A stretch of DNA of 64,000 nucleotides from Batillaria attramentaria (Eukaryota; Mollusca; Gastropoda; Batillariidae): positions 73,501 through 137,500 of the forward strand of contig JACVVK020000524.1 in NCBI GenBank assembly GCA_018292915.2, given 5' to 3'. Shown here in pieces: positions 1 to 12,774 of this stretch. Below the pieces are notes generated by a model, which saw only the letters and a program-made list of their open reading frames with translations, was not told where the DNA came from and searched no databases. The translations under genes and the position numbers were made by a program. Every line of letters begins with the position of its first letter. Position 1 is the stretch's first letter.

Positions 1-3000
1 GTGTCGCTTTAACTCGGGGAAACAATAAAACAATCCCATTCCTCTGAATGGTCGCCCAAGTTCTGCGTGGCCTTTACTCTAATTTTAGTTTGTTAGTTCA
101 TTGTTTGACTTTTATGTTCTCTGATTCTGAAAGACATCTTTGTGTATTTTGTTGCTGGTACTTTCTTTCTTTTTTTTTTTTTTTTACGTGGCAGACGAGG
201 TGTCCTCGAGTTCAACTTAATGGAAACACCAGTAACTCTTGTATGTCACGTGAGAACAATATCTATAAGAAACTGGTGATACGACACGACGGAAACGCAG
301 TTACAACGAGGCTGCTGCTTTTTTTTTTTACCGAACGATATTAAACGCCAGTAAAAGAAGAAGAAGAAGAAAAAAAAAAACTGGCCCCAATACTAACCGT
401 AACCCTTGTAACCATAACCGCGTTTTATTGTATTCAATCGTGTTTCGGTCTTCTTGCTAAAGTGCAGCCTTGACTTCGCCGTCTTACGCATGCGCATGCG
501 CGTGCGCGTGCCTTGACGTACCTCGGCATGGCGTGTACCTCGTTGTCGCATCAACTGACTGTCCAACTACCTACACTTCACCGAGGATCTCTCTTCAGTA
601 TCCAAAGGAAAGTTAAGCTTGAGTGTTCGACTCATTGTGTGTCGCCTTTCACAACCTGAACGTCTCAAAGGTCTGGTCCATATAGTCACAAACGTACAAG
701 AAAGTCTATTGTCCTCTATGAAAAAGGCCTAAGTGTCATGTATCTGGTAGACGCTTAGGTCTTTCTTCCAGATGACTGTAGAAGTGTACGTCTGTCATAA
801 TCCCATTTTTCCAACACCATTCTCCTTGACTTCTAGTGACGGACAGGCATGAAAACGTCTGGCCAATTACCAAACGCTTAAAACAGGTGTGAGGGGAGAT
901 AAACACAAGTCACGGGCGCCAAGGGAGATAAACATCAAGGGCGCTCACGAGTGCCTCCCCTTCACAGACAAAAAGGGGCAGTGCAATGATGAGATTACCG
1001 TCCTAGACAGGTGTCATGCGAGATTGCAGGGGAGACAATTAACTGATGTACAAACGCTGGGGGAAGTTGCTTTTCCGGCGGTTAAAAGTCAAGGCCCACA
1101 ATATCTCTGATTTACGACCCAAGAGACATAACTGAGACATTTTAGACGTAACTGAGACACGAGACATGACTGGCCAGCGACTATGACGGACAGGTAGCAG
1201 GTTTAAAGGCTGTATTCTCGCTGGTGGAGAAGGTTTTCGCCCCGCCCAGGCACTGTATTGTGTTTGCGGTCAGATAAAGATGTCATAGTAATCAGTAACG
1301 TCTTTTAATCTGTGAACAGTTTCCCAAAGTAGAAAACAAGGCGGGGAAGGAAATCCCCCAAGGAATTTTACCTATCAACGCAATAGTCTGGAGAGACAGA
1401 CAGACGCACAGACAGACTTCCGGCCATGAGGGTGGTAGATACGTCATTGCGGTTTGCGTGTGAGGAAACTTCAAATAATTTTGATGCTAAACTTTAAAAA
1501 AAAAAAAAAAAAAATCAAACTACATCCGTTTGTTCTGAGGGACGGTACTGCAACTAGACAAACTGAAAATACTATGGCTTACAAAACAAAATACATAAAT
1601 TGTTTCTTTTTTAAAAAATAAAAAACTAACTTCGATTTTTTTTTTTTAAACGCGAAGTCGGTTAATTAATTAAATCTCTTATTCAATCCATGAGGACACA
1701 TCAAGTTGATATCAAAGAACGCTTTTTTCCTCATGATTTCTTTTAAAAAAATATTCAAAATTCAGGATTTTAAAGTTACATTTGACCATATCAAAACTCC
1801 TCGTCGTCTCCCACCTGTGGTTTTATTGTTTAATCCTTACGTGTCTTGATGTAAGGGGAGGGCGGGACAGGAACGTCAAAAATTGACAAAAATGGCAAAA
1901 TTAATGTTTTCAAATTTTTTAAATATAAAAACATAAACCCAAATCTTCCACAAGTTTCTAACTGTTCCCCACAATAAAGAAAAAAATCTGCCCGTTGCCA
2001 TACCTGGATTTGTGCAGTCCTCTTGCAAAAGAGAAGCAGCAAGGTTGTCCGGTGGAGAGGTTGGGGAGGCGGTCGTCTGGCAACTGTTGCGTGCGGGACT
2101 TCGCTCTGCAATCTGTCGGGGCGGTGCAGCCTGACTCGCCCTTTTGTTCGGCGTGACGCGGCTGTGCTTTAACCCTTTCCCTTCTCGCTTTCCATGTCCT
2201 TGAAGAATCAACACGGTCGTTATACAAGATAGTCGGGAGTTTTTCCAGTGCTAGTCCATTTCAAACGGTTTTGGCGGAGGTAATGTTCAGAGCTAACGCC
2301 GTTTGTCTGAAACATGCGCGCGTACATGCCTTCCCACTGTGGTAACGTGTTAGTACAAAAGCCGTTTGCGTTTTTGCTTTGTCGTTTTTATTGTTTTGTT
2401 TGGTTTTTAAGTCGTTGTTTGGTTTGGTTTTTGCTGTTTTCTTGTTGTTGCTGTTGTTTTGTTTTGGTTGTTTCTTTGTTGTTGTTGTTGTCGTCGTCGT
2501 TGATTCAAGATTCTTTATCTGTTTTGTTTCGGTGTTTTGTTTTGTTTTTCATTGTCGTCTGTTTGATGATATCAACCTCTTTCTTTCAAACGGACAAACC
2601 GAAATTCATATTAAGGGCCTCTTTCCTTCAAACCGACAAACGAAATCAACTGATTTTTTTCCCAGTACTACTTATCTTAAAAACGGTAAAACTCGGTGCT
2701 AGTATTTTCGACAACTCTGAGATAAATTTCTACTATCTGGGTGTGTGGCGGAGGGGGGGGGGGGGGCTCGATGTCTCACCCGACAGTGTGTTCAGACCAG
2801 CATCATGCGTACTGAAAGTGTCGAAAAGTAATTCAGTGTCAGTATGTATGCTGCTTGTGTTTAAAACACACGGCTGTAGCCGAGATCAAAAGTTTTGATT
2901 CAGAATAGCACCGGGAAAACTCCCGGCCATCGTGTTTGACGCACCCTTGACCAACGCTGTGGTGGAATGAACCTTAGTTCCTTCGTGCCTGCAGAACTTG

Positions 3001-3579
3001 CGGGTACGCCAGAATAAATCGTTTACCGGTGACGAAGGGCCGATCCCTAACTCTGTTGTCATAAACCAAGTGTTCGTGTCTTGTTAAAAAAGCATATCGC
3101 CACAATGGATTCTATTGTCTGCGAGTATGAAAATTGTATGAGTGAAACTATATGGAAGGATGAGCACGGTTTATGGGTTCGGACGTTCCGTGAACGTTCA
3201 CCTACAAGCAGGTCAAACGAGAGGTTGTCAGAGGACTGGCGCTCAGCACCACAATAAAAATGTGAGGTGTACATATTCATGGCTTCTTGTCGGGTGGTAG
3301 TATGCGATGAGTACTTTATGGATGGCAGGTGATACTTGAGCGAGATATTCTGTGATAACACGACATGCTTACTAATAACTATCTTGTGTCATTACTATGC
3401 ATGTCAGGTTTAGATGTGTCCACGCCGACGGGCCATCCCCGCCACCGACTCCCGCTCCCTACAGCATTCCAGGCTATAGAACAGTTTGATATAATTATTC
3501 TCTTCTCCTTTCTTCTCTTCTTCCTGTCCCCTTTTTCCTACGACTTTTTATACCTCATTCAGTTTTTCACGGCAATTTC
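1..3579. other. No gene recognised
   Basis: I see no conserved protein, splice-consistent exon series or RNA gene here. The region holds A/T homopolymer runs (about 1,496-1,514), a G run near 2,753-2,766 and short T-rich frames around 2,380-2,550 that encode only low-complexity V/F/L strings. Confidence 0.5.
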
Positions 3580-3632
3580 TCCTATGACAATTTACGTGAT
3601 GGAAAAGGGCGTTAAACTCCCAAACAGCTCTT
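3580..3632 (+). repeat. SINE family D, 3' end fragment
   Basis: The stretch with GGAAAAGGGCGTTAAACTCC matches the 3' end of the family D SINE seen complete at 36,599 and 60,225 (reverse strand there). Only the tail is present. Confidence 0.5.
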
Positions 3633-4123
3633 AATGCGATACAATGTTGTTTACACTTTGCTCGATCGGCCGAACATTCAAATTGTACAACATATGCTAC
3701 ACGACTGGGGCGCTCAGTGTGGTCGCCGCGTCATCGAGTACGCTTCTGCTGGCTCAGTGGTAGCATTATAGACGCTGTCGGTGTCTTGAGTGGTGTGATG
3801 ATAGATACCACGAAAACAGCTTGGAACGATCTGTGAGCATAAAAATGGTACTCGCATGCTGAAGAGAGGGTCATGACTATTTTTGCATAGAGTACTCGTA
3901 AAGTTGCACCTCATTTTTCTTATTATTGTCCTCTGGTAAAGTAATTCTAACTACATGTACTAAACTAGACCGCCATCTTATTTTTTGCTTTACTTCGGTT
4001 TATGTCTTGGTCGGGTAGTTGTTTGTTTTAAGGGTTAACGTTTGATAGTGTTGATTCTGTGCATTTCCTACAACTGTGTTCTTGAACTTCGGGCCTCCTT
4101 ATAAAATACTTTTGTAATACATG

Positions 4124-4517
4124 TAATAATAATAATAATAATAATAATAACATAGGCGCTTTATCGCAAATATTTGGCTCAAAGCGCCGCGAGCTAAACA
4201 AAACAAGCACGCTCACGCGAATCACACGCATTCTCTCACACACTGCACAGGGACACATTACAATCACGTGGTGCGAAGGGCCAGCTCAGCAATTTAAGTT
4301 TCGGAATTTCAGAACTGCATTTATTTTTCAATTTTGTGGACTGAACATTTCCAAAGCAGAGGGGGAGGAAGCCCGAGTATCAGAAGAGAACCCCCGACGG
4401 TCGGCCCGAATGAACGGTGCCACATACGAGAAAGAAAAATTCGTTGCCCCGAAAGGGACTCGAACTCCTGACCTCTAGCATTGGTGACAAAGTCTTAACT
4501 ACAAGACCACCGACATG
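4124..4517 (-). mobile_element. SINE family C, near full length
   Basis: On the minus strand it starts with a degraded tRNA-like head (box-B-like GACTCGAACTCC on plus, near 4,457-4,470), continues through a body shared with 14,078-14,468, and ends in a stem-loop (GGCGCTTT ... AAAGCGCC) followed by an (ATT)n tail at 4,124-4,150. Four copies are in the window. Confidence 0.8.
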
Positions 4518-4936
4518 CTTTCTGGACAGAGGTACTCAAAAGAGAGCGACAGACTGACAGATTCAGAGAGAAGCAGCAAGCCTTGGCTAAGGGACAGGCC
4601 TTAGCAACAAGGCTCTTCCATCAATCAACCTCAGCAAGAGACAAAACTCAAAACATACGTTTGTTACCACGATAAAGACATGGCTCTAGTCCTTGTGACT
4701 ATTGTGTGATTTACTTTCCTCATCCATGTGCAAATGATGTCCATTAATATGTTCACGTGTGAAGCAGGCTACGCGCCTCCGGTGACATTCTTGACAGTGG
4801 CCAGTTTTTTAATGGGTTTGTCGGCCACAGGATGTTTGTCGTTCCTCGCAAAACATCACACAGTTGTATGCCATGAAATCTCAGCCCCATTCGGGCAGGT
4901 TTTCTTCTCCCTCTGCGGTCGATTTGACTGGTTGCG

Positions 4937-5190
4937 TCAGATCTGCAGCCCGGTCGCCATGACGAATCCCTCGGCCTTCTGCAGGTCATGACGGCTACCA
5001 TAAAGCTGCACCTGTAGCTCTGCGCCCTCTGGCCAGGTTTGACGTCGTAGAGCATCATGGGCAGGACAGTATTGAAGGATGTGTTCTGGGGTCTGCGATC
5101 CAGTGCCACATGAACGTTCGCCAGTGTGGGCAATCTTGAGTCGGTTGAGGTGGCTCAGTAGTCGGTACTGGCCAGTCCTCAGTCAGAGAA
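4937..5190 (-). pseudogene. LINE pol C-terminal remnant
   Basis: The minus strand reads through a short domain resembling the C-terminal end of I/Nimbus-like LINE polyproteins common in molluscs: LLSHLNRLKIAHTG, then CGTGSQTPEHILQYCP, then QTWPEGAELQVQLYGS, ending in MATGLQI and a stop at 4,937-4,939. The Cys/His pattern (C-G, then EHIL..CP) is the typical knuckle there. No reverse transcriptase lies upstream, so this is a 5'-truncated dead copy. Clade assignment is from memory of similar sequences and is tentative. Confidence 0.6.
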
Positions 5191-8100
5191 GGATTGTCTG
5201 CTGGTGCCTCTAGAACTAGTGGATGGTGTCAAACACCACTGTTTGCACCCAGCCTAGGCAGGTGTTAACGAGGCAGATCTTTTGGGCAGGTTTTAACGAG
5301 GCAGATATTTAAGAGCAGCTATGATTCACGGAAGTGATTCTCAAGTAAGCGGAAAGTTTTCAGTAGTCAGATCACTATGAAAACAGTTATTGCTTGACGC
5401 CGCTCTGAACTGAGACAATTCTGGGTGCATAAACGGAAGATTTCCAGTACTATACGAATCAGTTTCTTAAAGAGTTTCTCAAAATTCTCTGCCACGAATA
5501 CTTAACCTGGCACACGCTTCACGTGTCTCCCAAATTAACCCTTCTGCAATGCCCCCCCCCCCCCCCTCTCTTACAGACAGAAAGAGGGAAAATTGAAATT
5601 AAATGAATCTTTATTTTCCAACGGTTGATGTTTTGACGTAACAGTCAGTTTTAGAACATGCCCGTTCTGGGCGCTGTGACAAATTAGTTGCCACTCTGAC
5701 AACCTTGGCTGAGGCTGCAGTGACAGTTAGATCCACGTTACGACACTGACCATGTCACTTATGATTATTTAGATTTGTGGGAAGATGGTCCAGTGTGACG
5801 GTGCCGACAGATCTACGACAGACGTGGTTGGCAAGAGGATTATAAGGGCTGTATGATCACACGTGAGATATGTCGCTAGTCGTATAATAAATACCGAGAC
5901 ACAAGATAAAGTGTACGAAATTGACTTTTATTTTCTGCGGCTTTCGGGTGCATCTGGGCGTGCGTGCGTGCGAGTGAGCGAGCGAGCGAGCGAGAGAGAG
6001 AGAGAGAGAGAAGAATGGGTATGACACGTTTACTTAATTATCAGACAGACCTTTTAGACGGTTACTGCCTATCTTACATACGGAAAGGCACAGAAAGGGG
6101 AAGGAGTGGGGGCGTATTCTTTCACGTATCTGTTGCCCAGTTATCCACTCGTAGCCGTATGGTGTCCGAGCTTTGCAAGTTAAAACCCTACACAAGTATC
6201 GTCTGGATTCCTTTTTATTTTTGTCGCTGATAAAGAGTTAAAATGGCATAGAATCGCCTAACAGTCTTTTTTCTTTAAGCCTCTACCCCCGGTACACATT
6301 TTATAAGGCAATTTTATGACAGTCACTGTCTAGCACAAATCACACTTAAGAAAGGGGAACTTCCTGCACAAACACCGATTGCATTGTCTGTTTTAGCGTG
6401 CTGGGGGCATACTGTCGGCGACTTACACAAGAAGACTTCACGCTCAGCCCTTAAACTGAGCCACGACAAACCATACTCGCGTTAAAGGGGTCCAGGTTGT
6501 GTTTTCTGGACCAGTGGGTTAAAGGCATTTCAAGCAGCTTCTTTTCTTTTTTTTTAACTTCACGCGCGCGCCAGCTACCTGAATTAAGTCGGATTGTGAA
6601 GAAAAATAGGGGGCAGCCCCGGTGCACGTTCTCTCTGAGGTATGTAGTGAACACATTACAAAAAATCTAATCCTCTGGCAAGCCAGATGGGTATTTTTCT
6701 ACAGAACGTGTGAATAAATGTGCAATAAGGAAATGCCAAGTAAAATGTGAAATCCGAGGGTGCAGCTGCCTGAAAATTAACTTGATGACCACTCGTTTTC
6801 AGTCCCATCCAGCTAGATGTGAAGCTCCGGCAATTACTTCGACAGACCTAATCGACAAAGCCTGTACGACTCACGCGTTACCTTAACCTTTAGGAGAGGA
6901 AAACCTTGAAAAACAGTCTCAAAAACCTGGAAGTCATTGGTATCAGCCACGACTGTGCCAAGTCTCGTGTTTTTAGGTGAAGTGTTTTGTGTGAAAAGGC
7001 CACCCTTCTGTCGAAAAGACAATTTCTGGAATATTTGTCTAGATCATAAGCAGGGTTAGATTGTAAGTAAAACTTTGACTCAAATTCCAAACTGATCCAT
7101 CCTGACATAAGGGAGGACAGTTTTTGAAAACGTCGCAAGTCTTCATGGTCTATTTTTTTCCCCGCTTCATGCCACCGTTACATCTAAAGAAATGTGACAA
7201 CTAAACGGTCACCGTGAACATGTGACCCAAGTCCGCTTTCAAACAAAGCTCAAAAGACTAGAGACACTTTTATTCACACGCAGGGACAAGACGAAATTTA
7301 ATTAAGCAGATTAACGTGACGCGAGGGCTTTTAATGTTTAACCCTCATGACTACCCATCACGGTTACGAACAATGTCAAATTGTTTAAAAAGGAGTCTCA
7401 ACTCATGATTTAAGGAATCCCCGTGTTGCAGATCTTAGGGTAGAACAAGTAATGTGTGTGGTTTAAGACCTCGCCTTGCCCCTTTTTCACACAAGAGGGT
7501 CAACAGGTCACAGTGAAAGGGTAGTATTGTGTGAATTTCAATGAAATGGTAAAGTAAAAAAAACATGTGCTTTCTTCTGCCACAGCGTAACTCTTGCCCG
7601 ATAGTTTATTCTACACATGTAAAGGCAATTGGCTTTTCACAGCACGAGCTGCATCGTAATCATTTGGTTACACGCACAGTGAAAAAAGACCAAATTTTGA
7701 ATAACACGCCATTTCCGGTTTTAAGCTTACGTCCTAAAACGTCCTTGGGGACACTGGTGCAGTATTTGCTCCAAAAAGCATACATAACCGCTACCTCTGG
7801 TGATCTGTTGCGAACTTTATTTCTATGAGTTTTCTCAATCATCTGTTAACTATTTTAAGGACTCACAACCACCGTGTCACCACTGAACGTCGACATAAAA
7901 GACTAGCAAAATACAAACTGCCTGTTAAATGTATTCGGGTTTTTTTTTCCAAAGAGGACATGAAGTCAAAACAACACTGGAGCTTATTTTGTTGTCTAGA
8001 ACCGAGCACAACGTTTTGAAGTTGTAATTGAGAGCAACTGTAACCATTCGACCAAAACTTCTTTCTTTTTTTCTGAAAGGCTTGACATCATAGGGCTTAA

Positions 8101-8732
8101 CGCTGACCATTTTCTCCACTGATTTATGGCACAGAATCTAAAATCGGCGGCATCCGTGACCATAAATCTGCCGCTCTGATGTAGCCATGCTGCAACACTG
8201 CATCGATTTAATAAAATTAGTTTGCGGCTTCTTCACACACGTGTCTTGTGGACTTTCATGCCCCCTCGTATGTCTTTCCGACGACATGCAATTTTCATGA
8301 AGAAATAAATAACGCTTGGCACAACAAGAAACGCTCGTCCGGAAATAGACATGCACGCTCCCAAGAAATTAATGAGTTTCGTCAGAAATCTGGCAGACCG
8401 TACATGCTGCACGAAGAGACAGCGTTGTCACCTGTCATGTGTAGGACACAGCACCTCATTTTGTCCGTCTGATGGTTAGATTTCTTTGTCGTGGGGACTT
8501 TTCTTTCATTCATTCGTTTTTCTTAAAGGCGTCAGTTCTACGTTTTCTTGGCTGCAGACAACACAACTTCTGTTTTGAAACAGTTGCGTTTACGTGGTGG
8601 GGACGTCAGACTTACAAACACCCAACCACCGTCTAGAGACACATTCTGAAAAGCCTAACCGACACACATCTCATTATTTCGTAGCTGCGAAACGACCACA
8701 TTAGCGAGTCGTGCGTGTTCGCAAGACTGTTG
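5191..8732. other. No gene recognised
   Basis: There is a poly-C run near 5,550-5,566 and a short (GA)n tract at about 5,990-6,011. Otherwise I see no exon, RNA gene or named repeat. Frames of 60-88 codons have no recognisable protein features. Confidence 0.45.
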
Positions 8733-8803
8733 CGCCGCGAATTAGTCTTTGTGGCTTGCGCGGCGTTAAGCCTCAAAAACTCACTCACTCACTCGGCAAG
8801 GCT
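8733..8803 (+). mobile_element. Retroposon family B, 3' stem-loop plus tail
   Basis: This copy is in sense orientation. GCCGCG and CGCGGC form the stem around a loop containing AATTAGTCTTTGTGGCTTG, followed by GTTAAGCCTC and an (ACTC)n tail. Other copies have (AACT)n tails. It is strongly 5'-truncated. Confidence 0.7.
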
Positions 8804-9207
8804 GTTGCAGACGCTGTACTTTTCGACTTGCGTTTCGGCTTCCGTTTGCTCAGCTCCAGCTTGTGTCAGGCTGTAACTGTGCGTTTATCTAAGTGGTATA
8901 ACGCTAGACATCACCCGAACAGCTCCCAGTCATTTGTGAGCCTAGGAGTGTCTTCATTTCGGCTGATTAAGTCTCAATACGTTTGTCAGACATACAACAA
9001 CGCTATAAAAAAAAAATTGTTCATCGAATGCGCGTAATCCGTGCATCAGAATCACTTGAGACAAAGTATAGCATGTGAAACCATTATGGTGACTCTGCCT
9101 GGCGTAATCGTTGTTCTACGTACGTAAAAGCGTACCTACCGCGTACTGAGCAAATGACCGTTTTTTAGTTGCGGACTAAAGACCAGTTAGACGACGCTGA
9201 CTGATCG

Positions 9208-9208
<1 letters not shown>

Positions 9209-9240
<32 letters not shown>
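9209..9240. repeat. Poly-T tract
   Basis: This is an uninterrupted run of about 32 T. Further poly-G runs lie at 9,720-9,732 and 9,749-9,761. Confidence 0.9.
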
Positions 9241-9242
<2 letters not shown>

Positions 9243-9770
9243 GACTTGGTCGTTTCGACATGTAGGACAGGTCTGGAAGCATTAGGTCAAAAGAAAAAGC
9301 CATGTTTCTCTTCTGTTAGAAGCAGCGAAGTCAGAAAAGCGGTAGCAATGGCCGAAAGGAACATCTATCCATTTGGCAAACTGCTTTAGTGTTCCTAAGC
9401 GGCAGTTCTTCCCTCAGAACTCATTGCCAACACAGAGACTTTAAGTATCACGGATGTTAACTATTTCAAAGATCAATCCCCCCCCCCTCCCCCAGCTGTT
9501 GCAGGTAGACACGTTGTCGGCGTTGTCACCTGTCAGCACAGGAACACATGCAGTTCCTCATCTGTTTACCTGACGGACAGATTTCTTAACCGTGGATGAC
9601 TAATCTTTCATCCCTTTTCCACATTTATGCTCTTACTCACGTCAAATTTATCAAAGACCAATCCTGTGCAGTTGTTAATTTCTTTAAAAAGTCGGAAGAG
9701 GATGACGCACAAGAGAGGAGGGGGGGGGGGGGATGCAGTCATCAGGTGGGGGGGGGGGGGGGAGTGAGTA

Positions 9771-9822
9771 TTTTAAGGCTTAACGCCGCGTCAGCGACAA
9801 AGACTAATTCGCGGCAGCCACA
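9771..9822 (-). mobile_element. Retroposon family B, short copy
   Basis: A diverged copy of the stem-loop unit. The plus strand shows GGCTTAACGCCGCGTCAGCG and, further on, GACTAATTCGCGGC. Confidence 0.65.
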
Positions 9823-10736
9823 AGTTTGAAGTCCCCTTCGTTAAAAGGTAAAAAAGCTGGTTTAAAACAACTAGTAAATATAGGCTAAAAGTTTATACGT
9901 TAAATGAGATTCTACCAGTCTCTGGTTACCACAAACGCCAAGCATGGGACGTGTACATGCATAAGTAAAACCACAATGTTCAAATTTTATGAAACAAATT
10001 GACTTCCCGAAGGAAGCCAAAAATCTTGTCCCGGGGGGAGGGGGCCGTGGCGTCCGGTATACGTTTTCAAGGTTTGGTGAGCACTTCACCACTGCCCTTA
10101 TTGACAATGTCGTGAGATTTGGTGGATCCAACTGAATGAGCTACGGGCGTTTGAATGAAAGTGTGGGGTGAAGGTTAAAAGGGTATGAGCTATGTGGTTC
10201 TGTGGTTACGCCCGGCAACTGACTGAAGAGAGGCATCGACTTTACGCAGAATCCCCATCCAGAGGTATTTATCAAATATAAAACAAAAGGGAAAGGATAA
10301 TGAACCAACCATCCATTGAAAAGAAAACACTTATTCTGGTATGACGATTTTTTATTACTTCTACCGATGTGAATATGAATAACGAGTTGGAATGGTAGTG
10401 TTCTTTTGCTAAGGGGTGTGGGGAAGTGTGATTCTAGAGGTTTGGTGGTTGTGCATGGAGACGGTTTTGCAAGTGTTGTAGCAGTGGTGCGAGTGTGTGT
10501 ATGCTGGTACATGCTTGTAGAATAGACGACCCCATTCGGCCAGTTCCGAGGCCAAAGCCCCATCCTCTTATCTGCCGTGTATTGGCAAAACACATTACGT
10601 CCATGGCGTCATTGTATGGGTAAATGGGGTGATTTCAAGATTAAGAGATTTTCGCAATAGTCTTTTACCTCAAATGTCATCAATGGACTTACTGCTTTTT
10701 TCCCTGTTTCAGTCCTATCGAACTACACGTGCTTCC

Positions 10737-10835
10737 CTCGTTGTAGTATCTGGCAAAACGTTTGCCAGACCACGCCATGTGTTGTGTTCATTATGCCGGG
10801 GGACGCGATCGGCTGAATTCTGAGGATTTACCCTT
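10737..10835 (+). repeat. Interspersed repeat G with conserved hairpin, copy 1
   Basis: Contains TCTGGCAAA-ACG-TTTGCCAGA, a perfect 9-bp stem, followed by a diverged stretch ending TTATGCCGGGGGACGCGATC. A reverse-strand copy lies at 57,108-57,215. Confidence 0.65.
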
Positions 10836-11334
10836 TTCACTGACGAGAGTGGAGTCGTTCACTGTTTGGTTAAGAATCGGTGCTTTTCTTGTCATACGGT
10901 CCAGTCTGTTGGTCATGTCGTTGTCACGTCAGTGTGTCGATTGCCTGAAACCTTCATTTCTGTCGTACATTTGTAGATCTCGAATTCTTTGTAAAAGAGT
11001 GCTCTGTATTTGTATGCTGATGACGTGCATGAGATGTGTAAATTATGTGATTGCGCCGGGTGACTGTTGCTGTGGGGTATACGTGAGTGCCTGCGGGAGG
11101 GGATGGTTGTCTGCGTGTATGTCAACTAGAAGCTGGTCTGACTAGTCGAAACACGTAAAAATGTCTGATCTGGTTGCTGTCTTGTTGTGTGTAATGTCTG
11201 TGTCCATTGGTTTATCGCACACTGTGCAATCATTTCTGTGTCCTGTGTGAATTCTGTATCAGTTTGTGCTGTGGTGTGTTTTCGGTTTGTACTTCCATAA
11301 GTGCTGATGGTGTTGGTTGATGTGGAAAATTGGG

Positions 11335-11357
11335 GCGGGGGGGGGGGGGGGGGGGGG
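11335..11357. repeat. Poly-G tract
   Basis: G-run just 3' of the receptor stop codon on the minus strand. No clear AATAAA was seen between it and the stop. Confidence 0.8.
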
Positions 11358-11421
11358 TTAGGTACAGTGATAATGAAGATGGAAGGTGGTCTGATCGTTT
11401 CTACAATGTGGCGGTGGAAAG

Positions 11422-11649
11422 TTAAGATCGGGAGGTTGACTGGCCGTTCACATCAGCCCGCCTTCCGGTAGATCCGCAGCGAAGCATGACCTTGACCTGC
11501 TGCCGGATCTCCGTCACTCGCCAGCAATAGATGATGGGGTTGAGGAATGAGTTGGTGACGTTGATGTAGAAGGTGACGGCCAGCATGGTGACGGAGTGCA
11601 GCTTGAGGCGCTCCTCGGGGTTGTCGGCGAGATATAGGTAGGTCAGCAC
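11422..11649 (-). CDS. GPCR terminal coding exon 6 (ECL3-TM7-tail)
   Basis: 228 nt including the TAA stop at 11,422-11,424. Acceptor TTGCGGCAG after a pyrimidine-rich stretch. Encodes ECL3, TM7 with NSFLNPIIYCWR (NPxxY) and a 30-residue basic/Ser-rich tail. Confidence 0.9.
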   Translation of the reverse strand: MLTYLYLADNPEERLKLHSVTMLAVTFYINVTNSFLNPIIYCWRVTEIRQQVKVMLRCGSTGRRADVNGQSTSRS

Positions 11650-12712
11650 CTGCCGCAACAAGCAGAAAGGAGTTGAAGCCACAGCTGCAAATGGTTCACT
11701 CTCGTCTTGTTATTTGGTTTGAATTTTCAAAAAGAAAATGTATTAAAGCTCTCACGGCATAGTTCTGTAACTATCAAACACTATACTTCCCCCAAATGCT
11801 GCCAGCGAGATGAATGGTCCCCTAAACTGTATGCATAGATAGTGAACAGTTCCAAAAGACGAATACGCTCCCATTGCCAAGTCTACCATCGTAATTGTGC
11901 CGTTCAGAATAGTATGATGCTCATTTTGCACTATTTATAAAATACACGGATGGCCAAATGCAGTTGCCAGGTCGCCTATGGGCCCTAAATGTAAAGTCAG
12001 GTTCTTTGGTTTCACTTGCTTATACGGGTCCAGTTGACCCCTCTAGTTGACTTTGATTCACAGACTATCAGGGGTTTTAGGCGTGGCCTCGCTGTTTTAC
12101 ATAAAACCCTGTTGTACAATCATGTATTGTAACCAGAATATGTTGTTGTATTGCACATGTAGTGGAAACAGAGTAACCTGAAGGTCGTGTTACCTTTGGA
12201 GTGGCGCAAACGATGAAGGGCAAGGCCACACAGAGGGTTGTCATGGTAGCCTTGGCGTTCAGCTTAAGGGATACCGTTCTCTTGTCGTCTCCGACCATGT
12301 TCGGAACGATCTTCTTGTGTATGCGGGCAATGGCGAATATGTCCACCTGCAAAACATTGTGGCTATGAATAGCAGAACTTTGAAGACACTCTTGACTACA
12401 GAAAGGCAGAATATTTTGTCACTTGGCAAACCATAATGATGGTTATGGGTGAAGATGAATTCCATCTTGATACGAAGGTCCGTCTTAACAATTTGCGGTC
12501 TTTAATATTCTCCTTCTTTGGGACTCGCTAGCTTTTTACATCTGAAAAGCGTACAGGTATAATTAAATCTGTTCTGGGACCAGTCAGCTTTACTACTCAC
12601 TCAGACAGGTTTGTGGGTCTAGTAAAAAAAATTACGCGTTATTACACGTGTCAGTGTGTTCTGCAATGCCCGTTCTCACTATTCTCGCTGAAAACTCTCT
12701 CTCTCTCTCTCA

Positions 12713-12774
<62 letters not shown>
